A DNA stretch of 64,000 nt from Bacillus sp. CECT 9360 (GCF_918741275.1 NZ_CAKKNA010000004.1:248001-312000), one strand, 5' to 3'. Shown: positions 34,483 through 43,563, counted from the stretch's first letter. Numbers and translations: made by a program. Notes: generated by a model from the sequence alone, not told the origin.

Positions 34483-36663
34483 TTAAGCTGCGGCTTCATC
34501 CTGTTTAATCCGCCTATTGCCGCGGATTAACACAGTCGCTAATGTTAAGACAGCAAATAGTGCAAGGAAGACAAACAGTGCAGCTGTATTTGCCCAGAAT
34601 GATCCGTAATGGTCTAACGTAATGATTGATTTGAATCCGCCAATTGAATAAGTCAATGGCAAGAATTTACTTAACGCCTGAAGATTATCCGGAAGCATAT
34701 GGATCGGCAGGGCCGAACCTGTTGTTGATAGCTGAAGGACAAGGAACATAACGGCTACGAAGCGACCGATATTTCCAGCTAAGGCTACCAGGAAGAAAAC
34801 AATCGTTAGGAATGTTAAGCTTACAAACACTGAGAAAAGGATTAACATAAAACCGTTTGTCAGTGTTGACTTTAAAAAGAATGATGCAAAGAACGACACA
34901 ATTAACGCCTGCGCGGTTGCAAATCCGGCCATAGTACCGAACTTTCCTGCATACCATCTGAAAGAAGAAACAGCTGTCACAGCAGGTCTACTCAAATCAA
35001 ATAGAAGAGACAGGATTAATACGCCGACGAAAAGGGCTAATGACATGATGTAAGGCGCATTCGCATAGCGATATTCCGGGAATGTATTTATGCTTTTAAC
35101 GTCTGATTGCACGGGAGAGGCAAATTGGGCAATGTTATCATCTGCTCCATTAATGTTTCCCGTTTCCTCAGCGCCACCAGCAAGCCCTGTTGCTAATTCG
35201 TTAGAACCGCTTTCGAGTTCGCCGATACCGCCGTCCACTTTCTTCACGCCATCTGTTAATGTACCCCAACCGGTTTTAACCGTTTGTGTTCCATTATTTA
35301 CGGTGGTAAGTCCTCCGTTTATCGTTGCGACGCTATCTGTTAGCTTACCCCATGAAGAATTCACTTTTGCATTTCCTGCAGCCAGTTCCCCTGTTCCAGC
35401 TGCCAATGTACCTGCTCCAGCATCTAATTTTTGCGCACCTGCGTGCAATGCTGTTTGGCCAGCCACTAATTGGTCAAGCCCACCAGCAAGTTTATTCATG
35501 CCCGGTGCCACTTGGCCGGAGAGGCCTGTTGAAATACTTTGGGCTCCTGCCGCTAATGTTGGTGTGCTCTGGGCTAATCTTCCAGCACCGCCAGCCACTT
35601 CTTTACTTCCAGCACGAAGTCTCTGGAATTCTGGATCAGCCATTAACACAGGACCTAGCAGAGGATGCTGACTAAGTTTTTCAATACCATCAGCAACCTG
35701 CTGCGTACCACCCGCTAGTACTTGTGCCCCTTTATTGGCAGCGTCAGCTCCATCAGCAACTGCTTTGCTCCCAGGAATAAGCTTACCTTTGAGACCCGCA
35801 TTTAAATCGTTGCTTCCAGTTTCAGCAGACTTTAGGCCAGCTAGTACTTTTGCAGCTCCAGCTTCAATCTCGCCCGTACCGGCAGCCAATTCATTCGCGC
35901 CGCTATCTAATCGTTGCGCTCCATTCGCCAGCTTATTGATATCTCCGGCACCGCCTTGAAGTGAGCTCAAGAGCAAACCTGACCCATCCGCCAGCTTATT
36001 TGTGCCATCCGCCAACCTGCTGATATCAGGCGCTTTTTCTGTAAGTGATCCTAAGATCTGGCCTGTCCCATCGTGGAGTTGAGTTGCACCGGCATTTATT
36101 TTCTCGGCACCATCAGCACCATCTTTAAAGCCTGTTGCAACGTCTCCAAGACTGGCGAACACAGTCGTTGTGTAAGTCTCGGTAATCTTATCAGACAATT
36201 GATTTTTAAGCCGTTCAGCAGCATTGTTTGTTACCTGTGCCGCCATGAAGTGCAAGCCTTCATTTTGCGTGAATTTCAATTCCGGCTTTTGAGGATTTTC
36301 ATCCATAACAGAAGCGACATTCTTTGAGAAGTTCTCCGGAATTTCGATTACCATATAATAATCTAAATCTTTTAATCCTCTTTCGGCTTGTTTAGAGTCA
36401 ACAAAATCCCATCCCAAGGTTTTGTTTTCCTTTAAATCAGCCACTAAATCATCACCGACATTAATTGCTTTTTCCCCCGACATACCCCCGACATCATTAT
36501 TGACCACAGCTACTGGGAGACTGTCCAAGTTGTCATACGGGCCCCAATCGGCGGTAAGGATGATCATCGCATAGATAAGCGGAACTAATAAGGCAGCAAT
36601 AATTGCAACGGTGAAACCTTTCCTCTCGCCAAAACGGCTATTTTGTAAGCCAAGACCTTTCAT
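34483..36663 (-). CDS. yhgE: YhgE/Pip family membrane protein
   Basis: The 726-residue protein has one N-terminal transmembrane helix, a long extracellular region and about five C-terminal helices (ABC-2 type). The extracellular part begins with the Pip domain motif (LPVAVVNND near residue 47). It continues as a repeated coiled region (A-D-G, A-A-G-x-x-E-L-A-x-G units), as in lactococcal phage infection protein Pip and B. subtilis YhgE. Homologues serve as phage receptors and are linked to type VII secretion; its own role is unsettled. The ATG at 36663 follows AAGGGGG; an in-frame start at 36714 would lie across the operator. A TetR-type operator covers its promoter. Confidence 0.88.
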   Translation of the reverse strand: MKGLGLQNSRFGERKGFTVAIIAALLVPLIYAMIILTADWGPYDNLDSLPVAVVNNDVGGMSGEKAINVGDDLVADLKENKTLGWDFVDSKQAERGLKDLDYYMVIEIPENFSKNVASVMDENPQKPELKFTQNEGLHFMAAQVTNNAAERLKNQLSDKITETYTTTVFASLGDVATGFKDGADGAEKINAGATQLHDGTGQILGSLTEKAPDISRLADGTNKLADGSGLLLSSLQGGAGDINKLANGAQRLDSGANELAAGTGEIEAGAAKVLAGLKSAETGSNDLNAGLKGKLIPGSKAVADGADAANKGAQVLAGGTQQVADGIEKLSQHPLLGPVLMADPEFQRLRAGSKEVAGGAGRLAQSTPTLAAGAQSISTGLSGQVAPGMNKLAGGLDQLVAGQTALHAGAQKLDAGAGTLAAGTGELAAGNAKVNSSWGKLTDSVATINGGLTTVNNGTQTVKTGWGTLTDGVKKVDGGIGELESGSNELATGLAGGAEETGNINGADDNIAQFASPVQSDVKSINTFPEYRYANAPYIMSLALFVGVLILSLLFDLSRPAVTAVSSFRWYAGKFGTMAGFATAQALIVSFFASFFLKSTLTNGFMLILFSVFVSLTFLTIVFFLVALAGNIGRFVAVMFLVLQLSTTGSALPIHMLPDNLQALSKFLPLTYSIGGFKSIITLDHYGSFWANTAALFVFLALFAVLTLATVLIRGNRRIKQDEAAA

Positions 36664-36699
36664 AAGGTACCCCCTTGTTCGTAATAAAGTATAGTAAAA

Positions 36700-36717
36700 T
36701 GAATGGTTATTCATTCA
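36700..36717. promoter_or_regulatory. TetR-type palindromic operator at the yhgE promoter
   Basis: TGAATGGTTATTCATTCA is an imperfect palindrome (TGAATG/CATTCA) lying directly downstream of the yhgE -10. It matches the FadR-type consensus TGAATGAMTANTCATTCA at 17 of 18 positions. B. subtilis yhgE has a neighbouring TetR-family regulator gene (yhgD); none is in this window, so the repressor acts from elsewhere. Confidence 0.65.
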
Positions 36718-36719
36718 CT

Positions 36720-36747
36720 ATTCTATATATTCTGAATACGCTTACAA
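36720..36747 (-). promoter_or_regulatory. Sigma-A promoter of yhgE
   Basis: On the minus strand TTGTAA (36747-36742), a 16-base spacer and TAGAAT (36725-36720) precede the operator and the start codon. Confidence 0.55.
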
Positions 36748-36994
36748 AATTCCTTCTTTTTTCGCGAAATTTTTATTTTTTTATAAAAAATGGAAGTTTT
36801 ATAGGTAATTTGATAGGAGTGGAGAATGTCTTATGCAAATGATTTTAAAAATATAACACCAAACAGATAGGAAAATAGATGGTTGGTAAGAAGCCATCTA
36901 AGCTTTAAGATATATTAAGAGTAAAAGATAACTCTGAGTATCCGATAATATTAAAAAGGGAAAAACTGAAAGCATAGAATAGGAGACTAACATC
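36748..36994. other. Divergent region between yhgE and the subtilase gene
   Basis: AT-rich sequence with no ORF. The leader of the subtilase gene (from about 36880) has AAGCCATCTAAGCTT-like self-complementarity but no clear regulatory motif. Confidence 0.3.
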
Positions 36995-38548
36995 ATGCGA
37001 CATTTTTCTGCATTACTATTAGCAGTTTGTATATTTTTATTCCAAACTATATCTCCATCGTCAGCCGAGGCACAGGTTAAGTCTAATAATCATATAAACA
37101 CTTATGAACTATTCAAGCAATCAAGCGACTACATAAAACAAGAACTCATTGTAAAATTTAAGTCCGGCACATCAGTTGACGAAAAAAGTAAATTACTTCA
37201 AAAGCATGCTCTAGTCCAGCTCGAATCAAACCCAACAGGGAACTTCACGCTTGTGAAAAGCAGCAGCCCGCACCTTGAAAATATGGCGAAAGAAATAATG
37301 GCAAGCAAACAGGTTGAATATGTTGAACCAAACTATAGAATGGATGCTCGGTTTACTCCTGTTGATCCTAACTATAAAAAACAATGGTATACAGGAAAAC
37401 TGAACTTGCCGGGGGCGTGGCAGCAAACAAAAGGATCATCCAGTATAAAAGTGGCACTGATTGATTCCGGTGTTCAAGTTAACCATCCCGATTTAATAGG
37501 AAAAATAGTGAATCCGTATAATGCCATTACTGGCCGTTCAACCTTTCCAGCCGATGATCACGGTACCCATGTCGCTGGTATCATTGCAGCTACAATGAAC
37601 AAGACAGGAATCGCAGGTATCGCGCCAAATATAAAAATTATGCCGATTAATGTTTTTGAAGGGGAAGATGCAGATATTTATACAGTGGCAGATGCGATTA
37701 TATACGCGGCTGATAAAGGCGCAAACATTATGAATCTTAGTCTAGGGACGGATTCTGAAAGCTCAGCATTAGAGTATGCTGTCGATTATGCGGAATCTAA
37801 AGGAGTGCTGCTAGTCGCAGCCGCAGGAAATGAAAGAACTTTTCAGCCTTCATATCCTGCAGCCCTCTCACAGACAATAGGAGTTAGCGCCACAGATGAA
37901 AACGATAGAATAACTTATTACTCGAATTATGGAAAATATATAGATTTTGCAGCGCCTGGAAATAATATCTATTCAACAATCACAAAAAGTACTTATCAAT
38001 ACATGAGTGGCACTTCGATGGCCGCACCAATGGTGACAGGAGTATCAGCCCTTATTCTATCAAAAAACCCATTTCTATCTTCTTCTCAAGTGATAGATAT
38101 TTTAAAGAAATCCAGTCTTGATTTAGGAAATATAGGGAAGGATACGCTATATGGTTACGGGAGAATTGATGCCGCTAAATCCTTATCAAATACTCCATTG
38201 CCACTATCGCCTATAGAAGTAGAGAGCACAACTTTTACTATGAATGGAACTACTAAACTTCCAATCTCGTTTCATGCAACATCCGGTGGATCGGTGTCAT
38301 TGGAAGTGCTCAATTCAAAAAATGCGGTAGTTAAAAGGCTTATTCCCAAGAAATCTTGGACTGGTGGAAACATAACATCAGAGTGGGATGGAAAATTAGA
38401 TAACGGTACCTATGCTTCTAGCGGCACATATAAACTTGTTGCCCGCATATCCAATTCTAAGACTGCACTTACGCAATCTAAACCTATACAAGTAGCCGAT
38501 CGAAGAACGCCGGCCATTAAGAAAATATTAAAGAACAGAAAGAAATAA
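36995..38548 (+). CDS. Secreted subtilisin-like serine protease (S8) with C-terminal FlgD-type Ig domain
   Basis: This 517-residue preproprotease has a signal peptide (about 1-26), a Fervidolysin-like propeptide (about 45-118) and a catalytic domain (about 135-395). The triad is Asp157 (VALIDSGV), His189 (DDHGTHVAG) and Ser341 (MSGTSMAAP), with oxyanion Asn279 (AAGNE). Residues 410-505 form an Ig-like domain with the FlgD pattern (GKLDNGTYASSGTYKLVARI). It is followed after 39 bases by a LysM-NlpC/P60 gene with no terminator between, so the two are likely co-transcribed. Confidence 0.9.
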   Translation: MRHFSALLLAVCIFLFQTISPSSAEAQVKSNNHINTYELFKQSSDYIKQELIVKFKSGTSVDEKSKLLQKHALVQLESNPTGNFTLVKSSSPHLENMAKEIMASKQVEYVEPNYRMDARFTPVDPNYKKQWYTGKLNLPGAWQQTKGSSSIKVALIDSGVQVNHPDLIGKIVNPYNAITGRSTFPADDHGTHVAGIIAATMNKTGIAGIAPNIKIMPINVFEGEDADIYTVADAIIYAADKGANIMNLSLGTDSESSALEYAVDYAESKGVLLVAAAGNERTFQPSYPAALSQTIGVSATDENDRITYYSNYGKYIDFAAPGNNIYSTITKSTYQYMSGTSMAAPMVTGVSALILSKNPFLSSSQVIDILKKSSLDLGNIGKDTLYGYGRIDAAKSLSNTPLPLSPIEVESTTFTMNGTTKLPISFHATSGGSVSLEVLNSKNAVVKRLIPKKSWTGGNITSEWDGKLDNGTYASSGTYKLVARISNSKTALTQSKPIQVADRRTPAIKKILKNRKK

Positions 38549-38587
38549 AAAAGCTGTAAACAATAGATGCATATTGGAGGGGGAAAA

Positions 38588-39649
38588 ATGAAAAAGGAAA
38601 TGATAACTCTGTCGGCTGCAGCCGTTTTATCGACTGCTTTCACCACATCTGCCCTGGCTGATGCGTACACAGTAAAAAACGGCGACACTCTCTCGCACAT
38701 AGCAAGATCACAGTCCACGACTGCCGCCAAAATAAAAGAATGGAATAGACTCACTTCTGATCGGATCTATCCTAATCAAAAGCTGATTGTTTCCCAAACC
38801 AATCATTCAGTCGCTAAGAAAACCGTATCAATCCAAACCAAGCAAACACAGACTTATACGGTTGCATCGGGTGATTCTCTGCTTAAGATTGCCAACAGAC
38901 ACGCCATTTCGTTAGCGGAGCTAAAAGAATGGAATAAGCTTGAAGGCCATCTTATATATCCCGGCCAGAAATTAATCGTGGCCAAATCTACTAAGACTTC
39001 AACAGTAATTTTGCCTGTGAAGGGCAATAAACCTAGTAATCAGAATGCTACAAAACCTGACCAGGTAAATACATATATTGTGAAAAAAGGCGATAGCCTG
39101 TGGAAGGTTGCGAATCTACTAGGCACTACAGTTCCGAATCTAAAGTCCTTAAATAACCTGAAATCGGACTCGATATATGTTGGCCAAACTTTAAAATATT
39201 CAAAGAACCTAAGCAGCACTGCGCCGGCCAAGACTCCTTCAGAAAATACAAACAAAATATCAGCGCCCGTAACGCCGGCCAAGCAAGTGAGTACAGTCAT
39301 TTCAGAAGCAAAAAAACAAATAGGTGTTCCTTACTCATGGGCGGGTTCCTCACCTAGCGGCTTTGATTGCAGCGGCTTCATTTACTATGTATTCAAAAAG
39401 GCCGGTTATCAGATATCAAGAGTATCATCGTCCACCTATTTTGATCTTGGAAAGAATGTTACGAATCCGCAGGCTGGAGATCTGATTTTCTTTTCGCCAA
39501 GTCCGGATAAAAAACAGATCATTTCCCATATGGGAATCTACTTAGGAGACGGACAATTTATCCATGCCAGCTCAAGTAAAGGCGTTGAAATGAATTCTCT
39601 AAGTACGAATTACTATAAAACGAGACTCGTAGGTTATAAAAGATTATAA
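38588..39649 (+). CDS. Secreted peptidoglycan D,L-endopeptidase: three LysM plus NlpC/P60
   Basis: The 353-residue autolysin has a signal peptide (1-25) and three LysM wall-binding repeats (about 27-68, 90-131, 163-204), each starting Y-x-V-x-x-G-D-(T/S)-L. A Ser/Thr/Pro linker leads to an NlpC/P60 domain at 236-353 with Cys261 (FDCSG), His314 (SHMGIY) and His326 (FIHASS). It should cleave the D-gamma-glutamyl-diaminopimelate bond, as LytE, LytF and CwlS do. The ATG at 38588 is chosen because GGAGGGGG precedes it. It lies directly downstream of a subtilase and has its own terminator. Confidence 0.92.
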   Translation: MKKEMITLSAAAVLSTAFTTSALADAYTVKNGDTLSHIARSQSTTAAKIKEWNRLTSDRIYPNQKLIVSQTNHSVAKKTVSIQTKQTQTYTVASGDSLLKIANRHAISLAELKEWNKLEGHLIYPGQKLIVAKSTKTSTVILPVKGNKPSNQNATKPDQVNTYIVKKGDSLWKVANLLGTTVPNLKSLNNLKSDSIYVGQTLKYSKNLSSTAPAKTPSENTNKISAPVTPAKQVSTVISEAKKQIGVPYSWAGSSPSGFDCSGFIYYVFKKAGYQISRVSSSTYFDLGKNVTNPQAGDLIFFSPSPDKKQIISHMGIYLGDGQFIHASSSKGVEMNSLSTNYYKTRLVGYKRL

Positions 39650-39666
39650 GAATGTTTGAAAAGAAT

Positions 39667-39691
39667 CCGGGCTAAATAGTCCGGTTTTTTT
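39667..39691 (+). terminator. Terminator of the LysM-NlpC/P60 gene
   Basis: CCGGGC pairs with GTCCGG (one G-U) around TAAATA, then TTTTTTT. Confidence 0.75.
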
Positions 39692-40323
39692 CATACCTGG
39701 ATTTGCTAAAGGATACTTTGTCCATTTATGAAAACATTTATTACATACTAATTCTGGCTGGAAGCCATTACTTTTATGTTTTATCGGAAGTTTGGTTTTT
39801 TCAATGAATGATCATATAAAAGCGACTTTGCTTTAAGCCATTTCGATATTATTAGGATTTACAGGAATTGGGTTCGTTATATTCTGTTCCTGCTCTGCTG
39901 CAAATTGTCACGTTAATTTTATTATTAACAAGATGAATCATTAAAAGAGATTGCCAAAATGAGTAGAAGTATGATAAATATTGCGAAACAATAGTAGCTC
40001 TTGATGGTGAAAAACTTTCCGCTGCCCAGCGACTAGGAAAAACAAAGAAGGAATCGTGATATTAAAGATATAATTTATTTACGGTAACATTATAGCAACT
40101 TGTAGTTATAATAAATTGAGGATTCAGCCATTTTAAAGTTTCAATGACAAAAATGAAAATAAAAAATGATAGTCGATATTAAGGCGGATGAATGTTGAAA
40201 GCTAGCTTCGACCAAGTAGATTAATAATCCTATCAAATAAATAAAGATTGTCTTTTTCATGGTTTATATCCCTCAGATGTATTTTGCACTCATTAATCTT
40301 TCATTGAACTAGTCATAAAAAAA
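39692..40323. other. Degenerate intergenic region; possible gene remnants
   Basis: No intact gene is supported. A frame around 39930-39990 reads DESLKEIAKMSRSMINIAKQ then stops, which looks like a decayed coding remnant. On the minus strand 40260-40141 encodes a 39-residue hydrophobic peptide (ATG after GAGGG, start MKKTIFIYLIGLLIYLVEAS), which could be a small membrane peptide but has no other support. Confidence 0.35.
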
Positions 40324-40415
40324 GCACTGCGAAACGCAGTACCCAGACTGTAGACAAACTGGATGAAATCGAGTGTGCCTGCAGTTATTTTTTTATTTGG
40401 CCTGTTAATGGGGTC

Positions 40416-40546
40416 TGTTGATTTCCGTTCCAGGCGCTTCGCTTTCCGCGGGGCGGGCGGTGAGCCTCCTCGTCGCATGCTCCTGCGGGGTCTCACCTGT
40501 CCCGCTGCTCCCGCAGGAGTCTTCGCGCCTTCCACTCCAATCAACA
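40416..40546. repeat. GC-rich 131-bp MITE-like repeat nested in the IS relic
   Basis: Ends are imperfect inverted repeats: TGTTGATTTCCGTTCCAGGC on the left, and the reverse complement of GCGCCTTCCACTCCAATCAACA (split: GCGCCTTCCACT, CCAATCAACA) on the right. The interior is strikingly GC-rich and foldable (CTCCTGCGGG against CCCGCAGGAG). From memory of Bacillaceae genomes this is a frequently repeated intergenic element. It interrupts the open frame that runs from 40363 to 40869. Confidence 0.65.
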
Positions 40547-40617
40547 GGCTTTTAAACGTTTACAATGGAACGTTCCTAAAATCTATTTTAAAATTGATAC
40601 ATAAAATGATTGGGGTG

Positions 40618-40869
40618 ATGAGGCATATTTGGCAGGATTATGTAGAGGAAACAGATCATTTGCGACACCACAAGGATGTAAAACCAATCTATGCGAAACG
40701 CAAAGAAACGATAGAACACGTATTCGCAGATGTAAAAGAAAAGCATGGCATGCGTTGGACAAAGTTAAGGGGACTTAAAAAATTGTCGATGCAGGGGATG
40801 CTTACTTTCGCTGCCATGAATTTGAAGAAGATGGCAAACTGGACATGGCAAGGTCCAGAAATGGCCTAA
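40618..40869 (+). pseudogene. IS1182-family transposase, C-terminal remnant
   Basis: About 83 residues from MRHIWQDYVEE to the stop match the end of IS1182-type DDE transposases (KRKETIEHVFADVKEKHGMR, then LTFAAMNLKKMA). This part contains the final acidic residue of the DDE triad in the conserved E-x6-K-like helix (IEHVFADVKEKHG). The N-terminal three quarters are missing. An open frame continues upstream through the GC-rich repeat, but that part is not transposase sequence. Confidence 0.8.
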
Positions 40870-40930
40870 TAAATAAGGCTAAGTGAGGTCCATTCACACT
40901 CAAAATAAGCAAAAATAGAAATAATCACTA

Positions 40931-40968
40931 AAAAGGGGTTCGGAATGAGACCATTCCGAACCCCTTTT
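40931..40968. terminator. Bidirectional terminator at the right end of the IS relic
   Basis: A 17-bp perfect inverted repeat (AAAAGGGGTTCGGAATG against CATTCCGAACCCCTTTT) with an AGAC loop. It lies between the transposase remnant and the minus-strand NlpC/P60 gene and may now terminate that gene. Confidence 0.85.
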
Positions 40969-41051
40969 GTCGACAAGCTGAGCACTGCGAAACGCAGTGC
41001 CCGTTTAATGCTATTTGACTGTTGTTATAGTTAGCGATCTTAAATCTATCA

Positions 41052-41702
41052 TTATAGTGTTTTGGCACCTAAAAAACGTTTTGCATAGTAAGAGCTGTTC
41101 AGCTTGGTAATGGTAACGCCTTTAGAAGACGAAGCATGAATAAAATCACCATTGCCGATATAAATTCCTACATGGGAGGCTCCTGCTTTATAAGTCGAAA
41201 AGAATACTAGATCTCCAACAGCAGGCTGGGAAACTTTTAATCCAACTTTTGAATAAAGATCAGCAGCAGTCCGGGGAAGTACAATACCCTGAGTTTTGAA
41301 TACATAATTGATAAAACCAGAGCAATCGAAACCTTTAGGAGTGACCCCGCCCCATTTATATGGAACGCCCTTCAATTTCTTCGCAGCGTTTATTAGGTTT
41401 GTATTATTAACATGGTAAACTCCAAGAGCATTGAAGGTAGCCTTTTCGGAAACCCCAGAGGCTTTTATCTTCTTTGCATTTTGAAATTTTTTTACGGCAG
41501 TTGTAGTTTTAGAGTCATAAACGGTTGTATAGGAACCTGAGTATGTATAATATCCTTTTACTTTTAGCAAATTCTGCAATTGGCGGACATCATTATGATT
41601 CATCGATGGTTTTAATGTTTGGTCTCCAATATTAGCAGATGCTTGATACGGCAAAATTATAAAGGCAGCAGCAACAATTGTGGTAGCAATCCATTTTCTC
41701 AT
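41052..41702 (-). CDS. Secreted peptidoglycan-binding domain 1 plus NlpC/P60 endopeptidase
   Basis: The 216-residue hydrolase has a signal peptide (about 1-23), a PG_binding_1 helical domain (about 33-95, with DVRQLQNLLKVKGYY) and an NlpC/P60 domain (about 103-216). The catalytic residues are Cys127 (FDCSG), His177 (SHVGIY) and His189 (FIHASS). Its NlpC/P60 half is close to that of the LysM enzyme encoded at 38588, and the two share the C-terminal pattern FIHASSSKGV, so they look like paralogues with different wall-binding modules. No terminator of its own is seen; the IS-end hairpin is 84 bases away. Confidence 0.9.
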   Translation of the reverse strand: MRKWIATTIVAAAFIILPYQASANIGDQTLKPSMNHNDVRQLQNLLKVKGYYTYSGSYTTVYDSKTTTAVKKFQNAKKIKASGVSEKATFNALGVYHVNNTNLINAAKKLKGVPYKWGGVTPKGFDCSGFINYVFKTQGIVLPRTAADLYSKVGLKVSQPAVGDLVFFSTYKAGASHVGIYIGNGDFIHASSSKGVTITKLNSSYYAKRFLGAKTL

Positions 41703-42050
41703 TGGTGAACATATCCCCCTAAAAAAATCCTGACTATTTTGTAAATTTATAGTAATACAGAAATGTTACAATAAACGCAACATTTCATTACAGTTTCATT
41801 ACAAATTAGAACAAGAAGTGACAAAATTCTACAATCGGATTTTTTGGAATTCTCTTTTCTTCTATTAAATACATTAAAGAGAAAAGTGGAGGAGTAGTTG
41901 TTTTGTCATTTGAAAGAGACTTTAAGCGGAACAAGTAATTGGCAGCACTTCTAGAAAAATCAGTGGAATCATAAAATAACAGGAGGTAACTACCATGTAT
42001 TCTTAAAAATCCCAATAGTATAATGAGATCAAGAGGAGGGAGTAAAAATC
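41703..42050. other. Divergent intergenic region with two minimal ORFs
   Basis: No ordinary gene fits. GGAGGAG at 41888 precedes a TTG-started 11-codon frame (41903-41938). A perfect AGGAGGT at 41981 precedes ATG-TAT-TCT-TAA (41995-42006). Both may be decay products or leader peptides of the beta-propeller gene at 42051. Confidence 0.35.
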
Positions 42051-43154
42051 ATGAAAAACAAAAGTCGTGTATGTATTGTAGTCTGTGCCTCTTTTTTACT
42101 ATTGTTTAGCTTTTTGTTGCCGAGTCAGAGCAGTGTATCAGCGAGGGTAATAGAAACCCCTTTTTACTCGAATTCCAAATGGTTAAATGAACCTACGTTA
42201 TATATGGATCCAGGTGGAAATGTGTATGCAAATGAATCAGGTGACTTAGAAGCTATCTCATCGGCAGGAAAGAAAAAATGGAGATACGCTACTCCATACA
42301 GGGACATAAGCCATGTCACCTCCGACAAAGCAGGAAACTTATATGTCGGCAGCTGGTATTATATTCAGTCACTCACGAATACAGGGAAAGTACGCTGGGT
42401 CTATAACCACCACAGGGAAGGAATCTCTCATCCAGTTATTACGAATGCAGGCAATGTCTTATTCTATGAAACTGGTAACCACAACGATCCTGATCCGGAT
42501 AACTGGTATACTGACTATAAAACCGTCATCTTAGATGGGAAAACAGGAAAACAGATTTGGGAAAGTACCAATCCTACCGTCAAAGAAGGTAAGGATAACA
42601 ACTACTATAAGCGCGAAGGCGGGAAATTCGTCTCAACTACAAAAGCAGGGAAGCTCCGTTGGACGTATCCTGGGAACTTTTCTGAGAATATCATCCAAGG
42701 AACCGGAAATAACTTCTTCCTATGGGAAAACATCAAGAATAAAAATGGCTATTTTAGAATTGTCAACATCGGCTATGATGGAAAAGTAATAGGAAAAACA
42801 CCTGAACTGCAAGGACTGGAAGCTACCTCGTTCTTAACGGTTGGAAATGGAACATTCTATATTAACAATCAAGATAAGAAACTTATCACAAACTATTTCA
42901 ACAATGGCAAGAAAAAATGGCATAAAGGGTACACGTCAGGTTATGTATCCGGCCAATTAAAATTCCAAAATAACCAGCTTTATCTACATGAAAGAAGTTG
43001 GACCAGTAACAGGTATAAAAAACTATCCCTAATTGACAGCTACGGAAAAACGAAATGGTACTATTCAGGAAACAATGTCACACTGCCGGTTGCAGACCGC
43101 AAAGGAAATGTCTATGTTGGAAGAGATATAACCAAGGTATTCAAAGTGAAATAA
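42051..43154 (+). CDS. Secreted PQQ-like beta-propeller protein
   Basis: The 367-residue protein has a signal peptide (about 1-31) and then repeated blades of the PQQ/outer-membrane-barrel type. Units end in K-W-x-Y or R-W-x-Y (KKKWRYATPY, KVRWVYNHH, KLRWTYPG, KTKWYYSG), and glycine-rich turns such as DKAGNLYVGS and DRKGNVYVG appear. No enzyme active site is visible; such propellers usually bind proteins or polysaccharides outside the cell. GAGGAGGGAG precedes the ATG, and a terminator follows. It stands next to wall hydrolases and S-layer genes. Confidence 0.8.
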   Translation: MKNKSRVCIVVCASFLLLFSFLLPSQSSVSARVIETPFYSNSKWLNEPTLYMDPGGNVYANESGDLEAISSAGKKKWRYATPYRDISHVTSDKAGNLYVGSWYYIQSLTNTGKVRWVYNHHREGISHPVITNAGNVLFYETGNHNDPDPDNWYTDYKTVILDGKTGKQIWESTNPTVKEGKDNNYYKREGGKFVSTTKAGKLRWTYPGNFSENIIQGTGNNFFLWENIKNKNGYFRIVNIGYDGKVIGKTPELQGLEATSFLTVGNGTFYINNQDKKLITNYFNNGKKKWHKGYTSGYVSGQLKFQNNQLYLHERSWTSNRYKKLSLIDSYGKTKWYYSGNNVTLPVADRKGNVYVGRDITKVFKVK

Positions 43155-43186
43155 GGATAATGGAAATCTAGTAAGTATTCTCAGTG

Positions 43187-43212
43187 GCGATCCTTTTAAA
43201 GGATCGCTTTTT
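43187..43212 (+). terminator. Terminator of the beta-propeller gene
   Basis: GCGATCC and GGATCGC form a 7-bp perfect stem around TTTTAAA, then TTTTT. Confidence 0.8.
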
Positions 43213-43233
43213 AATAGGAAAACTATCCTGAAA

Positions 43234-43563
43234 GTGAATTTTCCGAAGGTGGTATTGGTGAATGGCTTGTGGAACTTACCTTATACTTCTTTCTTTGTAA
43301 TTATTTACTGAATACCAGTCTCATTTTTAGCCGATAAAATAACTGGGAAGATAGGAGCCTATAAAATTTTAGTATCTTTCACAATTTATTGTGGGTTTGG
43401 TGCTAGTTTTTCTCTTATTGCCTATATACTTGAGGTTCTATTTAGTAGTGAACACTTTTTTAGTCGACCCATTTTTTCACTATGGTCTTTTATCGCTTCT
43501 TTTTTATTCTGGGCATTGAACCAAATTAAAATGGGGAAAGGCAGAAATATAACATCTTCCTAA
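43234..43563 (+). pseudogene. Decayed small membrane protein with an in-frame stop
   Basis: In one frame the sequence reads through GLWNLPYTSFFVIIY, a TGA at 43309-43311, then IPVSFLADKITGKIGAYK and two more hydrophobic helices, ending at TAA 43561. The coherence of both sides of the TGA suggests a single nonsense mutation in a protein of about 110 residues with three or four membrane helices. I do not recognise the family. It lies in a decayed patch between the propeller gene and another broken gene. Confidence 0.5.

Larger units (their letters stand above)
40324..41000. mobile_element. IS1182-type insertion sequence relic (677 bp, internally deleted)
   Basis: The two ends are inverted copies: left begins GCACTGCGAAACGCAGT and ends near GACAAA (40324-40358), and the right end read inwards begins GCACTGCGTTTCGCAGT and also reaches GACAAA. 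About 27 of 35 positions match. Each end also contains its own small palindrome (ACTGCG/CGCAGT). Inside is only the C-terminal part of an IS1182-family transposase, an outward terminator hairpin and a GC-rich nested repeat. No target-site duplication is evident. The element cannot transpose by itself. Confidence 0.75.

Noticed and set aside
35090..35671. 193-residue plus-strand ORF opposite yhgE
   Set aside because: It is a shadow frame created by the repetitive Ala/Gly-rich coding sequence of yhgE on the other strand; it has no RBS or domain.
40363..40617. N-terminal part of the 168-residue ORF over the IS relic
   Set aside because: This frame passes through the GC-rich repeat and is not transposase sequence; only 40618-40869 is supported as a remnant.
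43309..43311. TGA as a recoded or selenocysteine codon
   Set aside because: No SECIS-like hairpin or selenocysteine machinery context is seen, and the neighbouring gene is also broken, so nonsense mutation is simpler.
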